Assembly (NCBI GenBank): GCA_016872645.1
Contig: VGZH01000004.1
Location: 1-64,000, forward strand
Direction: 5' to 3'
DNA length: 64,000 nt
Source of the DNA: Planctomycetota bacterium
GTDB lineage: Bacteria > Planctomycetota > Planctomycetia > Planctomycetales > Planctomycetaceae
In this document: piece by piece, positions 9,463 to 18,444 of the stretch
Position numbering within the stretch: the first letter of the stretch is position 1
Layout of the letters: every line of letters begins with the position of its first letter
Position numbers and translations under genes: made by a program
Notes under the pieces: model-generated
Told to the model about the DNA's origin: nothing
Database searches by the model: none
The model's input: the letters and a program-made list of their open reading frames with translations, nothing else

Positions 9463-10965
9463 TCAGGCCAGCACACCTTCGACCAGTTCGCCATGCACAT
9501 TCGTCAGGCGGCGTTGGATGCCGTTGTGGTAGTAAGTCAGCCGTTGATGGTCGATGCCCAGCAGATGCAGTACCGTCGCGTGGAAGTCGTGCCACGAGAC
9601 GCGATTCTCGACCGCCTTCCAACCGACCTCGTCGGTGGCTCCGTACGCGAGTCCCGGCTTGAGGCCGGCTCCGCACATCCAGACCGTGAATCCGTATTGA
9701 TTGTGATCGCGGCCTGCACCGATCACTCCGGCAGCCGACTGCGCGAACGGAGTACGGCCGAACTCGGACGTGAACAGCAACAGCGTGTCCTCCAACATCC
9801 CGCGCTGTTTGAGATCTCGAATCAGCGCGGCGATCGGTTGGTCGATGCGTACGGCCTCGCGAGCGTGGTTCTCACGCATGTCTTCGTGGCCGTCCCAATT
9901 GATGCGCGGCGAACCGAACGCTCCGCCGGAGAACATCTGGATGAACCGCACTCCGCGCTCCAGCAGTCGCCGCGAGAGCAAGCAGCCACGGCCAAAATCC
10001 ACCGTCGCCTTGTCATTCAAGCCGTAAGCCTCTTGAGTCGCAGCCGTCTCGGAGGCGAGATCCGCCACCTCTGGCACCGCGAGCTGCATCTTTGCCGCCA
10101 ATTCGTAGCTGCGAATCCGCGCAACCAACGCATCATGACCAGGGACTTTTGCCAGTTCCGCTTCGGCGACTTCCGCGAGTCCGGCAGGTGCCGTCAGCCG
10201 CAGATGCTTTTCGTTGAGCTTCCGCAGCAGTGCTCGCGACGCCAGTTCGGTGCGCTCGTCGATCGAGTGAGCGGGTTGTAGATCATCGATCGGGATGCCC
10301 CGACTGCGGATCACGACCCCTTGATGCCGAGCCGGCAAAAAACCGTTCGTCCAATTGATTGACCCGCCGGCCGGCAGCCCGCGCGTGTCCGGGATGACGA
10401 CGTAGGTCGGCAACTCGTCGGTGTCATTGCCAAGTCCGTAGGACAGCCACGCTCCGATGGTCGGGAAGCCATTTAACCGAAAGCCCGATTGTTCCTGAAA
10501 CGTCGCCGGTGTGTGATTGCTCGTCTCGGCCCACATCGAGCGAATGAGCGTCAATTCGTCGGCGACGGTCGCGATGTGCGGGAGCAATTCCGAGACCCAC
10601 AGGCCGCTCTCGCCGCGCTGTCGAAACGCCCAATCGTTTTTTCGCAGCAATCCTACCTGACCGAAGAACACATCCGGCCGCTCATCGCCGCCAAGCGGCT
10701 GACCATGTCGCTTGGCTAATTCCGGCTTGTAATCGAACGAGTCGATCTGGCTAAATCCGCCGCACGCCACGATGTGAATCACTCGCTTCGCCTTCGCCGC
10801 GAAATGCGGCGGCGGATCAGACGACTCGCCCGGCACAACTTCGGCATGCACGTCACCTGTTCGCAGCAGCAAATTCGCCAGCGCCGCGCCGCCGAGTCCG
10901 GTTTGCGTCCAGGAAAAAAAACCGCGCCGGCTGAGAAGGTGGGAATCGTTGGGAACACCGCTCAT
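9463..10965 (-). CDS. DUF1501 family protein
   Basis: The complete 500-residue protein has a twin-arginine-like leader (SRRGFFSWTQTGLGG, residues 13-27) and the DUF1501 landmarks HIVACGGFSQIDSFDYKPEL, RSMWAETSNHTPA, FTSEFGRTPFAQ and GRDHNQYGFTVWMCG. The last two correspond to metal-ligand regions of the alkaline-phosphatase-like fold. It ends 67 bases before the sulfatase start on the same strand, so the two may be co-transcribed. Planctomycete genomes often pair DUF1501 with DUF1549/1553 genes; here the partner is a sulfatase. The biochemical function is unknown. Confidence 0.9.
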   Translation of the reverse strand: MSGVPNDSHLLSRRGFFSWTQTGLGGAALANLLLRTGDVHAEVVPGESSDPPPHFAAKAKRVIHIVACGGFSQIDSFDYKPELAKRHGQPLGGDERPDVFFGQVGLLRKNDWAFRQRGESGLWVSELLPHIATVADELTLIRSMWAETSNHTPATFQEQSGFRLNGFPTIGAWLSYGLGNDTDELPTYVVIPDTRGLPAGGSINWTNGFLPARHQGVVIRSRGIPIDDLQPAHSIDERTELASRALLRKLNEKHLRLTAPAGLAEVAEAELAKVPGHDALVARIRSYELAAKMQLAVPEVADLASETAATQEAYGLNDKATVDFGRGCLLSRRLLERGVRFIQMFSGGAFGSPRINWDGHEDMRENHAREAVRIDQPIAALIRDLKQRGMLEDTLLLFTSEFGRTPFAQSAAGVIGAGRDHNQYGFTVWMCGAGLKPGLAYGATDEVGWKAVENRVSWHDFHATVLHLLGIDHQRLTYYHNGIQRRLTNVHGELVEGVLA

Positions 10966-10985
10966 GGATCAGCCTCTGAGGACAG

Positions 10986-12026
10986 TTACACCGTAAACGT
11001 GACCACTTTGGACTTCCACCGCAATGCTGGCGTGTTCGCGTGCAGCAACCGAGCAGGAATATTGTCATCTGTCAGTTGGCGATAGCCGAGATAGCTGCTG
11101 GTCAGACGCGGGTTGATTTCGATGAGGATCGGCTCGGCGGGACGAGTGTCTGGCAAGACGATGTCGCAGCCGATGTATCCCGTCAGTCCTGGCACCGCAC
11201 CGCAGGCTTGCTCGGCAAGTTGCTGCACCGCGCGTACCGAATCCGGCGAAATATCAGCGAGAATTCGACCGCCGCGATATTTGAAGTGGCCATCCTCGCT
11301 GAGATGTTGTTCCGCGACAGGAAAGGTTTCGAGAACCGATCCGTCTTCGGCAATCAACACCACTACGGACAATGCCTTGCCGGCGATGAACGGCTGTTGG
11401 ATAAACGTTTGCGGCTCATGCAAGCGGCCGAGTTCGTGGCGAGCGTTCCACAAATCGAAGCCGTCGCGTACCAGGAACATGTCTTGCGAGCCGGCTCCGT
11501 CACGGCGTTTGATGATCGTTGGTCCGGACCAGTGAACTTCTGATTGTCGGTCGGCGGGATTGAACGGCAGCGTTTCGGGAGTCGGAATGGATCGCTCGCG
11601 CAACCACACCGCCAGCGGCAGCTTGTCCGAGGCCAACTGGATCGCCCGGTCGGAAGCTCCGAGGAATCGGCGCGGCGCGGATCGCGGAGGCTCAGTGTCG
11701 TTCACGAGTCGAAACAGCAAGGCCCGCTTCAGTAATTCGCCGTTCGTCTCCGGAGCGATCACCCACACGGCATCGCTGTCACGCACCAGTTCGCGGAACT
11801 GCGACAACTCATCCACCGCCGAATCGACGAAACGCACGTCGCAGTTTCTCAAGGGGCATGAACCCAGCCGAGTATCCCAGGTCGTGACGACATGGTGACC
11901 GGGAATCTCAGCGATGTCCTCGGTCAGCGCGGCCAGCATCGACTGGCCTTCACGAGCCAACGACGTCTCCAGACGGACTCCCGGCCAGCCGCCGCCACAG
12001 ACGAATTCGGAGACGAAGATTCGCAC
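10986..12026 (-). CDS. ATP-grasp ligase, MfnD-like (tyramine-glutamate ligase family)
   Basis: The gene starts with GTG at 12026 and makes 346 residues. The N-terminus (FVSEFVCGGGW, then EGQSMLAALTEDIAEI) resembles MfnD, which joins tyramine to glutamate in methanofuran synthesis. The ATP-grasp core is visible: PTIIKRRDGAGSQDMFLV as the ATP lid region and ILIEINPRLTSSYLGYRQL as the magnesium-binding ENPR-type motif. Planctomycetes are known to carry methanopterin/methanofuran-linked C1 genes. An MfnF-like gene lies about 8.6 kb away at 20663, which supports the pathway assignment. An unrelated carboxylate-amine ligase remains possible, as the specificity residues cannot be judged by eye. Confidence 0.65.
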   Translation of the reverse strand: MRIFVSEFVCGGGWPGVRLETSLAREGQSMLAALTEDIAEIPGHHVVTTWDTRLGSCPLRNCDVRFVDSAVDELSQFRELVRDSDAVWVIAPETNGELLKRALLFRLVNDTEPPRSAPRRFLGASDRAIQLASDKLPLAVWLRERSIPTPETLPFNPADRQSEVHWSGPTIIKRRDGAGSQDMFLVRDGFDLWNARHELGRLHEPQTFIQQPFIAGKALSVVVLIAEDGSVLETFPVAEQHLSEDGHFKYRGGRILADISPDSVRAVQQLAEQACGAVPGLTGYIGCDIVLPDTRPAEPILIEINPRLTSSYLGYRQLTDDNIPARLLHANTPALRWKSKVVTFTV

Positions 12027-12065
12027 GAAAGTTCCTCAACACTGTCGCGGGCAAGTCGCCTGGAG

Positions 12066-12878
12066 CTACGACTCTTTCACTCGATGTTCGTGGTTTTTGA
12101 GATGCTGTGAACAGTACTCGAAGATGCCGGCGTCGCACCTCGAGCAGATCCGGAAGTCCTCAAGAGGTGCGTCATGCTCGGTCAACCCGCAGATCGCGCA
12201 GGTGTGAAACGGCTTGTGGCCTTCCGTGACTTTGTGGAAGGCGGTTTCCATCGCGTGCTTGCCGTATCGCATCCGTCCCAAAATATCTCCGCCAAAGAAC
12301 AGCAGAAAATTGCAAATCGAAGCCAGGACGTAGGCTCGGCTTGGCCAATCCCCTTCAATCAACACGAAGCCATACCCAAGCCACGTCAGCAGCGCAAGCC
12401 ATTTGATCCGGATCGGAAGAATGAAGTAGATGCTGAGCGTGAAGTTCGGAAACAGGTACGCGAACGCCAGAAAGACTGACGAGCCGATGAACATGTTCGT
12501 GGCGGGTCTGCCATCCGGCAGCAGGAACGCTACGGCGATCGTCGCCAGCACCGAGATCAACACATAAAAGTTGCAGCGCACCGTGCCCCAGTAACCCTCA
12601 AGCGCCGTTCCCATCAGCCAGAACAAGTAGATGTAAAAGATCGCCAGCAGTCCGTTTCCCGGGGGCAAAAACACAAACGTGACCAGTCGCCAGACTTCGC
12701 CATCCCTCACCTTATCAGGGATTAACACAAAGGCTTCGAGAATCGAATCTTGGCCGACACGACGCGGCATCAACTGAATCAACAGCCACAATGCCCCCTG
12801 GAACCCGGCCAAAAATCCGGCGAGGTTCGGAATCGCCAGGCGGCGAAAGCGACGTTCGAGGCGATCCTGCCAACTCAT
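12066..12878 (-). CDS. Rhomboid-like membrane protein with C-terminal zinc ribbon
   Basis: The start at 12878 (MSWQDRLERRFRRL) gives 270 residues. About six hydrophobic segments lie between residues 20 and 205, arranged as in rhomboid/derlin proteins, including FIYIYLFWLMGTALEGYWG-like and NMFIGSSVFLAFAYL stretches. The latter sits where active rhomboids have GxSG; here it reads GSSV, and no clear catalytic histidine was found, so protease activity is doubtful. The soluble C-terminus carries CAICGLTEHDAPLEDFRIC followed by SRCDAG, a four-cysteine zinc-ribbon pattern. Function unknown; membrane scaffolding of a client protein is one option. Confidence 0.6.
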   Translation of the reverse strand: MSWQDRLERRFRRLAIPNLAGFLAGFQGALWLLIQLMPRRVGQDSILEAFVLIPDKVRDGEVWRLVTFVFLPPGNGLLAIFYIYLFWLMGTALEGYWGTVRCNFYVLISVLATIAVAFLLPDGRPATNMFIGSSVFLAFAYLFPNFTLSIYFILPIRIKWLALLTWLGYGFVLIEGDWPSRAYVLASICNFLLFFGGDILGRMRYGKHAMETAFHKVTEGHKPFHTCAICGLTEHDAPLEDFRICSRCDAGIFEYCSQHLKNHEHRVKES

Positions 12879-12888
12879 GTGGGTTCCA

Positions 12889-13323
12889 TCAATTCGCGGG
12901 CGACGGTGATTGCTCAACCTCGGTTTGCGGAAACTCCGCGGCCCACGCGTACCAGCGGCGCTGCACGCCGTCGCGCCAGCCATGAAAATCGTAGCCGTAA
13001 TCTTTCTTGAAGGTCGTGACGTACCCACCGTCCGGGTCGTAGAAGAACAGACCATAGGTGTCGTTGACGACTCGCGAAGCCGACAGAAAATGCCGCAACG
13101 AGACCGCTCCCTCGTTGTGAGACGCGCGAATCCAAGCCAGCACGCGGTCGTCCGGCTTCACAAATTGTTTCCGATTCTGCGTCGAGCAGTACGAGCAGGG
13201 CCGCTCGGTCAACAGTTTGAAGATGCCCGGCTTCGCAAGAATCGATCGCGGTTCGTCCGCTCGGAGTAATGGCCCGAAAAGCAGCACGAAGAAACATATT
13301 CGGAGAGCATGCCAACGGTTCAT
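12889..13323 (-). CDS. Secreted or lipid-anchored protein with CSYC motif, unrecognised
   Basis: This 144-residue protein has a hydrophobic N-terminal stretch (RICFFVLLFGPLLRA) that reads as a signal peptide. The mature part has a CSYC pair near residue 43 and the aromatic-rich segment YDPDGGYVTTFKKDYGYDFHG. Its stop is 10 bases from the start of the rhomboid-like gene downstream, so the two are probably co-transcribed. The closely spaced cysteines could form a disulfide or bind a metal in the periplasm. No family was recognised. Confidence 0.55.
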   Translation of the reverse strand: MNRWHALRICFFVLLFGPLLRADEPRSILAKPGIFKLLTERPCSYCSTQNRKQFVKPDDRVLAWIRASHNEGAVSLRHFLSASRVVNDTYGLFFYDPDGGYVTTFKKDYGYDFHGWRDGVQRRWYAWAAEFPQTEVEQSPSPAN

Positions 13324-13347
13324 CTCGGCCTCACATTCCTGCCGGTT

Positions 13348-13857
13348 CTAAGATTTGTCTTTCACGCCAGCGAGACGATGCACGACTTGCCATTCGCCAG
13401 CCGTGACCGGTTGGATCGACAGCCGCGCTCCCGGACGAATCACCATCATCTCGCTCAAATCGACACACTCCTTGAGTTCTTCCCGCGTCACGGGTTTCGG
13501 AAACACCTGCAACAGCCGCACATCGACCATGAACCAGGTCGGCTCTTCCGGATTGCTCTTTGGATCGTAGTGGTGATCTTGTGGATCAAACGCTGTGTGG
13601 TCTGGGTAGCCGCTCTTTACAACCTCAGCGGTACCGACGATCGCCATCGGGTCGGCATTGCTGTGATAAAAGAGGACTCGGTCACCTCGCCGGATCGTGT
13701 CGCGCAGAAGATTTCGAGCCTGATAATTGCGAACTCCGTCCCAAAATGTCGTCTTGGTCGGTTCCTTCGCCAGATCCGCAATCGCATACGACTCCGGCTC
13801 GGACTTGAACAGCCAGTACTGTCGAGCGGATGGACTGGATTTCTTCTTGGTGGCCAT
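13348..13857 (-). CDS. EVE domain protein
   Basis: The start at 13857 (MATKKKSSPSARQYWLFKSEP) gives 169 residues, the usual EVE size. The opening YWLFKSEPESYAIADLA, TTFWDGVRNYQARNLLRD and RGDRVLFYHSNADPMAIVGTAEV are diagnostic. EVE domains share the PUA fold and bind modified bases or RNA; bacterial members are often found near restriction or RNA-modification genes, but none is adjacent here. The gene is divergent from the DJ-1/PfpI gene at 14001, with a 143-base gap for both promoters. Confidence 0.92.
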   Translation of the reverse strand: MATKKKSSPSARQYWLFKSEPESYAIADLAKEPTKTTFWDGVRNYQARNLLRDTIRRGDRVLFYHSNADPMAIVGTAEVVKSGYPDHTAFDPQDHHYDPKSNPEEPTWFMVDVRLLQVFPKPVTREELKECVDLSEMMVIRPGARLSIQPVTAGEWQVVHRLAGVKDKS

Positions 13858-14000
13858 GCAGAGACTCCTCGGTTTGTGATTCTGGCAGCCGGGATCGGAT
13901 TGCTCTAGCGACTTGACGACCGGCGGAACTCCCAACTTCTGGCGTCGGTGATATGCTTTGCCGAAATTACTCGAGTCCGCCATCTCAGGAGAGTTCGCTC

Positions 14001-14561
14001 ATGCCCAAAGTTTTGCTGGTCATCGGGGATGCCACCGAAGTCCTCGATACGATGTATCCATTCTTTCGACTGCCCGAAGACGGCTTCGAGGTCGTCGTCG
14101 CGGGTCCGGAAAAGAAGCTGTACCACATGGTGCTGCACGAAATCCCCCCCGGTTCGACCTGGGACATCACGCAAGAGACGGCCGGATATCACTTGCAGGC
14201 CAACATCGCCTTCCGCGACGTGAAGCCCGACGAATACGCCGGCTTGTTCCTGTCCGGTGGGCGAGCACCCGAATACCTCCGCTACGATCAAGACCTTCTG
14301 CGGATCACTCGTCACTTCTTCGAGAAGAACAAACCGGTCGCGTCCGTTTGTCATGGAATCGAGATCGCTGCTGCGGCCGATTGCTTGAAGGGCCGCACGG
14401 CGACGACCGTCGCCAAGTGTGCGCTCGACATCACTCAGGTCGGCGGCAAGTATGTCAATCAGCAAGTCGTCGTTGATGGCAACTTCGTCTCTGCTCGCGT
14501 CTGGATGGACAACACGCCATTTGTGAAAGAATTCATTCGACTGCTGAAAGCCGCTCAGTGA
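14001..14561 (+). CDS. DJ-1/PfpI family protein
   Basis: The ATG at 14001 follows a GGAG ribosome site and gives 186 residues. The nucleophile elbow is intact as ASVCHGIEIAAAA (cysteine near residue 117), preceded by FLSGGRAPEYLRYD. These are the marks of the PfpI/YhbO branch, whose members include glyoxalases, deglycases and proteases. The insertion-free length and CHG triad element fit an intracellular stress-type enzyme. It is followed closely by a PQQ-propeller gene on the same strand (15 bases), which suggests one transcript. Confidence 0.9.
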   Translation: MPKVLLVIGDATEVLDTMYPFFRLPEDGFEVVVAGPEKKLYHMVLHEIPPGSTWDITQETAGYHLQANIAFRDVKPDEYAGLFLSGGRAPEYLRYDQDLLRITRHFFEKNKPVASVCHGIEIAAAADCLKGRTATTVAKCALDITQVGGKYVNQQVVVDGNFVSARVWMDNTPFVKEFIRLLKAAQ

Positions 14562-14576
14562 CAGGAGTTTGCCTTC

Positions 14577-15818
14577 GTGAGTATTCGCATTTGTTGTGTG
14601 ATTTGCAGCATCGTGTTGTCGGCGAGCACATTGCTCGCCGGTGATTGGCCGCAGATTCTCGGCCCGAACCGTGACGGCCACGCGGCCATCGATGAGAAAC
14701 TTGCCGAGTCCTGGCCAAAGGACGGGCCACCGGTCGTTTGGCAGCGGGACGTTGGTGGTGGCTTCGCCGGGGTGGCTGTCGTCGGCAATACCGCCGTGCT
14801 TTTTCACCGCGTCGGCGACGAAGAAGTTGCCGAAGCGATCGACGCGAAGACCGGCACCACCAAATGGAAGTCTGGCAGTCCCACGACTTTTTCGAGCGGC
14901 TTTTCAGACGATCAAGGTCCGCGTTGCACGCCACTTCTCGCTGGTGATCGAGTGTTTGTCTTCGGCGCTCAGGGAACGCTTCGATGCCTTAATCTGAAAT
15001 CGGGAAAGTTGATCTGGCAGCGAGACACACACTCCGAGTTCAAGGCTCCCGAAGGCTATTTTGGAGCCGGCAGTTCCCCGCTGGTGGTGGGTGAAAAACT
15101 TCTGGTCAACGTCGGAGGAAACAAGAGTGGCGCGGGGATCGTGGCGTTCGATATCGCCACCGGGAAAACCGTGTGGCAGGCGGTCGATGATGCGGCGAGC
15201 TACTCGTCACCGATCCTCGCCACGGTCGACGGTACGAAACACGCCCTCTTTGTGACGCGGTTGAAAACCGTCTCGCTTGATCCCGACAACGGGAAGGTGC
15301 GATTCGAGTTCCCGTTCGGAAAGCGCGGCCCGACCGTCAACGGAGCAACACCGATTGTGTTCGATGGACACCTGCTCGTTTCCGCTCACTACGGAGTCGG
15401 TGCAACATTCGCCAAGATCGGCGCGACCGCCGCCGACGAGAAATGGAACAGCGACGACTTGCTTTCCAGCCAGTACATGACGCCGCTGGTCCAGGACGGA
15501 TTGGTTTACGGCATCCACGGCCAAGAGCGAGTCGAAGAATCAGAGTTGCGCTGCCTCGACCCCAAGACAAAACGGATTCTGTGGTCAAAGCCGAGCGTCG
15601 GTTTCGGAACGATGATCGCCGCCGACGACAAAATGCTGCTGTTGACCACCGACGGCGAACTCATCCTCTGGCGGCCAGATTCACTTCGCTTTCAGGAGCT
15701 AACGCGAGCCCGCGTCTTCAAATCGACGACTCGCGCGCTGCCGGCACTTTCGAACGGAAACCTTTTCGCCCGCGACTCGCGCTTGCTGAAGTGCCTTCAG
15801 GTCGGGCCACCCAAATAG
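14577..15818 (+). CDS. Secreted PQQ-like beta-propeller repeat protein
   Basis: A GTG start at 14577 lies nine bases after a CAGGAG ribosome site and gives 413 residues. The N-terminus (ICCVICSIVLSASTLLAG) is a signal peptide. The mature protein opens with DWPQILGPNRDG, very typical of planctomycete outer-membrane-biogenesis-type PQQ-like proteins, and has several beta-propeller repeats of the AxDxxTGxxxW type (for example IDAKTGTTKWKSG, LNLKSGKLIWQRD, FDIATGKTVWQA). No quinoprotein active-site ligands are evident, so a binding or scaffold role is more likely than a dehydrogenase role. Confidence 0.85.
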   Translation: MSIRICCVICSIVLSASTLLAGDWPQILGPNRDGHAAIDEKLAESWPKDGPPVVWQRDVGGGFAGVAVVGNTAVLFHRVGDEEVAEAIDAKTGTTKWKSGSPTTFSSGFSDDQGPRCTPLLAGDRVFVFGAQGTLRCLNLKSGKLIWQRDTHSEFKAPEGYFGAGSSPLVVGEKLLVNVGGNKSGAGIVAFDIATGKTVWQAVDDAASYSSPILATVDGTKHALFVTRLKTVSLDPDNGKVRFEFPFGKRGPTVNGATPIVFDGHLLVSAHYGVGATFAKIGATAADEKWNSDDLLSSQYMTPLVQDGLVYGIHGQERVEESELRCLDPKTKRILWSKPSVGFGTMIAADDKMLLLTTDGELILWRPDSLRFQELTRARVFKSTTRALPALSNGNLFARDSRLLKCLQVGPPK

Positions 15819-15835
15819 AGCCTGCCCGGTTTCGC

Positions 15836-16237
15836 CTAACGTCGCCACTTCCGGGTTCGTTGCTGTTCCGCACAATGCACGCAGTTGCGAACATACGGAA
15901 TCGCTCGGAGTCGCTCTTTCGGAATGACCGCTTTCGCGGGGGGTTTTCCCTGTTCAAGGCACTTCTCGCAGAGGCCGTAAGTCCCTGTAGCAATTTTCTT
16001 TAGTGCCAAGGCAATCTCTTCGAGGATCTCTTGCTCGTTTTCAACAAACCGGAGCGAAAAGTCTTGCTCGTAGTTGTCAGTTCCCAACTCGGCAATGTGC
16101 GTCGGGCTTTTCGAGTCGCCGTCACCGTCGGCTCGGTGCAAGGCCCCATCCGCCAAGTGCTGGACGTCTCCTCGAAGTCGTGCCTGAAGGCCCAACAAAA
16201 GTGTCCGATATTCAGCCAGCTCGGTCTTTTTCAGCAT
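15836..16237 (-). CDS. DksA/TraR-family zinc-finger protein
   Basis: The 133-residue protein starting at 16237 (MLKKTELAEYRTLLLGL) has an N-terminal coiled coil and a C-terminal four-cysteine finger: CEKC, then 17-18 residues later CVHC after ERLRAIPYVRN. This is the DksA/TraR layout. DksA binds in the secondary channel of RNA polymerase with ppGpp; family members that lack the acidic tip do other jobs. The coiled-coil tip here includes THIAELGTDNYEQDFSLRF, close to the segment of YteA/DksA-like proteins in Gram-positives, not to E. coli DksA's DPAD tip, so a distinct role is possible. It converges with the PQQ-propeller gene. Confidence 0.85.
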   Translation of the reverse strand: MLKKTELAEYRTLLLGLQARLRGDVQHLADGALHRADGDGDSKSPTHIAELGTDNYEQDFSLRFVENEQEILEEIALALKKIATGTYGLCEKCLEQGKPPAKAVIPKERLRAIPYVRNCVHCAEQQRTRKWRR

Positions 16238-16513
16238 TGCCACGACCCATTTATGCTTGCCAAGCGGGGAGCCTGGAACTGCGGAATCGCCAATCGAGGC
16301 CGACGTCCAAGCCCCTTCCTCCCTGAGCACTATCAGGCCGAGACCCGATCCGGCCACTTCCAGCGGCCAGTAAAAAGGGCGGGATTATCCCCGGTTTTCA
16401 CTCGTTATCAAGGTGCCGGACGATGATGTGCGCAAAAAGAGCGACTTTTGCCACACGATTCAGCCGATTGCGAATCTTACAGTGCGGCTGTAACTACAAA
16501 TGCATTAAGCCAG

Positions 16514-17566
16514 TTACGCCGCTTTTTGTGGAGCACTGGAATGGGCGGCCGATTCCCGAATTTGTGGCTGCACCATCAAGGTGCCGAGAATTCGCTCCGC
16601 AACCGTCAGTGCGGCAATGGCTACCGTCCCAGTCACCGTGGGCGAGCTTCCAGATCGGACGCAATCCACGAATTCCGTAATCTCTCCCGTGAGAGCATCT
16701 TGCGGTGCTGGGGTTTCATTTTGGACCTCGATCAGGGAGCCAAAAACATCTTGCTTGAGTTGCTCGATATCGGCACCCGGTTGCCGAGCCCGATCAACCG
16801 GCGAAGTCCCAAAAAGAAGTCCCGGCGACGGGGAGTACGACGTCACCTGGCGCGATCCAAAATCGACGTTCAGACAACGAGTTGTCGTCCAGATGGTCGC
16901 CCCGCGGCGAGTCGTCGGATGAACGCGGCTGGCTGAAAGGTCCGCGACGCAGCCGTCTTCAAACGTGATTCGGGCCTGCACGGTGTCCTCGTGTTGACCC
17001 ATCAAGGTGACTCCAAATGCCTCGACTCGACGAACCGGAGAGTGGACCAGCGACAGCACCAGATCAATGTCATGAATCATCATGTCATGCACGACACCGA
17101 TATCCGTTGAGCGAAAGCTGAACGGGCTGAGCCGCTCGGCCCGGATGTAGCGAGGTCGCACGCACAACTTGGCGGCGGCTTGGTATGCGGGATTGAATCG
17201 CTCGACGTGGCCGACTTGCAGAATGGCTCCGGTTCGTTCGGCGATTTGGACGAGTCGCACTGCCTCGGTTAAATCAGCAGCCAGCGGCTTTTCGACCAGC
17301 GAGTGAATTCCGTTCTCTAGAAAATCGGTGGCGACAGGACTGTGCAATCCAGTCGGTACTGCAATCGTCACTGCATCGACATCGTCAATGAGCGTGCGAT
17401 AGTCGGCGACCCATTTCGTCCCTGTGGACTCGGCAACTTGTCGTCCTTGCGCTTCGCTGGAGTCTGCTACCGCCACCAATTCGACACCGGGAATCTGCGA
17501 CACAATTCTCGCGTGATGGCGTCCGAGTGCCCCAACTCCGATCACAGCCATTCTCAAGACCGACAT
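16514..17566 (-). CDS. Gfo/Idh/MocA-family oxidoreductase in the lpx cluster
   Basis: The 350-residue protein has the Rossmann start MAVIGVGALGRHHARI and the family's catalytic lysine motif LVEKPLA (near residue 93), with the GHVERFNPAYQ and HDMMIHDIDLVLSL segments typical of UDP-sugar 3-dehydrogenases. It lies 14 bases downstream of lpxA. In Acidithiobacillus and Leptospira an equivalent enzyme, GnnA, oxidises UDP-GlcNAc at C3 next to lpxA, so that lipid A is built on a diamino sugar. That role is an inference from position. The aminotransferase partner GnnB is not next to it here. Confidence 0.85.
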   Translation of the reverse strand: MSVLRMAVIGVGALGRHHARIVSQIPGVELVAVADSSEAQGRQVAESTGTKWVADYRTLIDDVDAVTIAVPTGLHSPVATDFLENGIHSLVEKPLAADLTEAVRLVQIAERTGAILQVGHVERFNPAYQAAAKLCVRPRYIRAERLSPFSFRSTDIGVVHDMMIHDIDLVLSLVHSPVRRVEAFGVTLMGQHEDTVQARITFEDGCVADLSASRVHPTTRRGATIWTTTRCLNVDFGSRQVTSYSPSPGLLFGTSPVDRARQPGADIEQLKQDVFGSLIEVQNETPAPQDALTGEITEFVDCVRSGSSPTVTGTVAIAALTVAERILGTLMVQPQIRESAAHSSAPQKAA

Positions 17567-17580
17567 GTACGCTCCCTCAA

Positions 17581-18432
17581 TTACGCCGCCTTGCGTTGTT
17601 CCTGCGTGTTGATAGAGGGCGCGTTGCGGAAGATCTCACGTCCTCGGCCGAGTTTGCCAGCCCCCGTCATATCCATGAAGTTGAGCAGTGTGTGCAGTTC
17701 CATCGGATGAATGTCGTGCTGCTGTTGAGCGAAGAACTCTCGTGTTTCGATGATCCCTTTGTGCTCGCGGAACAACTGCTTGTAGGCCTGCCGAATGATC
17801 CCGATCGTCGAATCAGAAATCCCGGCCCGTTTCATGCCGACGACGTTGATGGTCTTAATCTCAAATCTGTCGCTGCCCGCGGCCATCATGTATGGCGGAA
17901 CATCGACGGTGCATCGACAGCCTCCGCTGACGAAGGCCAGCGTGCCGATCGAGGTAAAATGATGCACAACCGTGTTGCCCGAAACGATTGCTCGATCGTG
18001 AACATGGACATGTCCACCAAGCAACACACCATTGACCAGCATCACAGCGTTGCCGATGCAGCAATTGTGCGCAACATGCGCGTTCGACATCAGCATGTTA
18101 TGGTTCCCAATGCGAGTGCCGTGATCTTCCTTCTCGGCTCCTCGATTGACGGTCACTCCTTCGCGAAAGACGTTGTCATCGCCGATCTCCAGCCAGGTCG
18201 CGGACTCCTGATAGCTGTGGTCCTGCGGTTCACCACCGATCACGCAATTCGAAAAAAAGCGATTCCGCTCACCGATCGTCGTGTGGCCGAGGATCGTCAC
18301 GTTGTTGGCCAATTGACAACCGCTGCCGAGTTTCACATGCGGTCCGATCACGCAGAACGGTCCGATCTCGATGTTGTCACCGAGTTCTGCTTTCGGGTCC
18401 ACGCATGCCAAGGAGTGAATTAAGTTGGGCAT
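17581..18432 (-). CDS. lpxA: Acyl-ACP:UDP-N-acetylglucosamine O-acyltransferase
   Basis: LpxA adds the first acyl chain in lipid A synthesis. The 283-residue sequence is a left-handed beta-helix of hexapeptide repeats (for example VDPKAELGDNIEIGPFCVIG), with the catalytic histidine in MSNAHVAHNCCIGN and the family motif GGEPQDHSYQ near residue 68. The C-terminal helical part (IIRQAYKQLFREHKGI) is normal. It starts 12 bases after lpxC and ends 14 bases before the Gfo/Idh gene, so it is the middle of an ompH-lpxC-lpxA-Gfo/Idh operon. Confidence 0.95.
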   Translation of the reverse strand: MPNLIHSLACVDPKAELGDNIEIGPFCVIGPHVKLGSGCQLANNVTILGHTTIGERNRFFSNCVIGGEPQDHSYQESATWLEIGDDNVFREGVTVNRGAEKEDHGTRIGNHNMLMSNAHVAHNCCIGNAVMLVNGVLLGGHVHVHDRAIVSGNTVVHHFTSIGTLAFVSGGCRCTVDVPPYMMAAGSDRFEIKTINVVGMKRAGISDSTIGIIRQAYKQLFREHKGIIETREFFAQQQHDIHPMELHTLLNFMDMTGAGKLGRGREIFRNAPSINTQEQRKAA

Positions 18433-18444
18433 AGGTCGTCCTGC

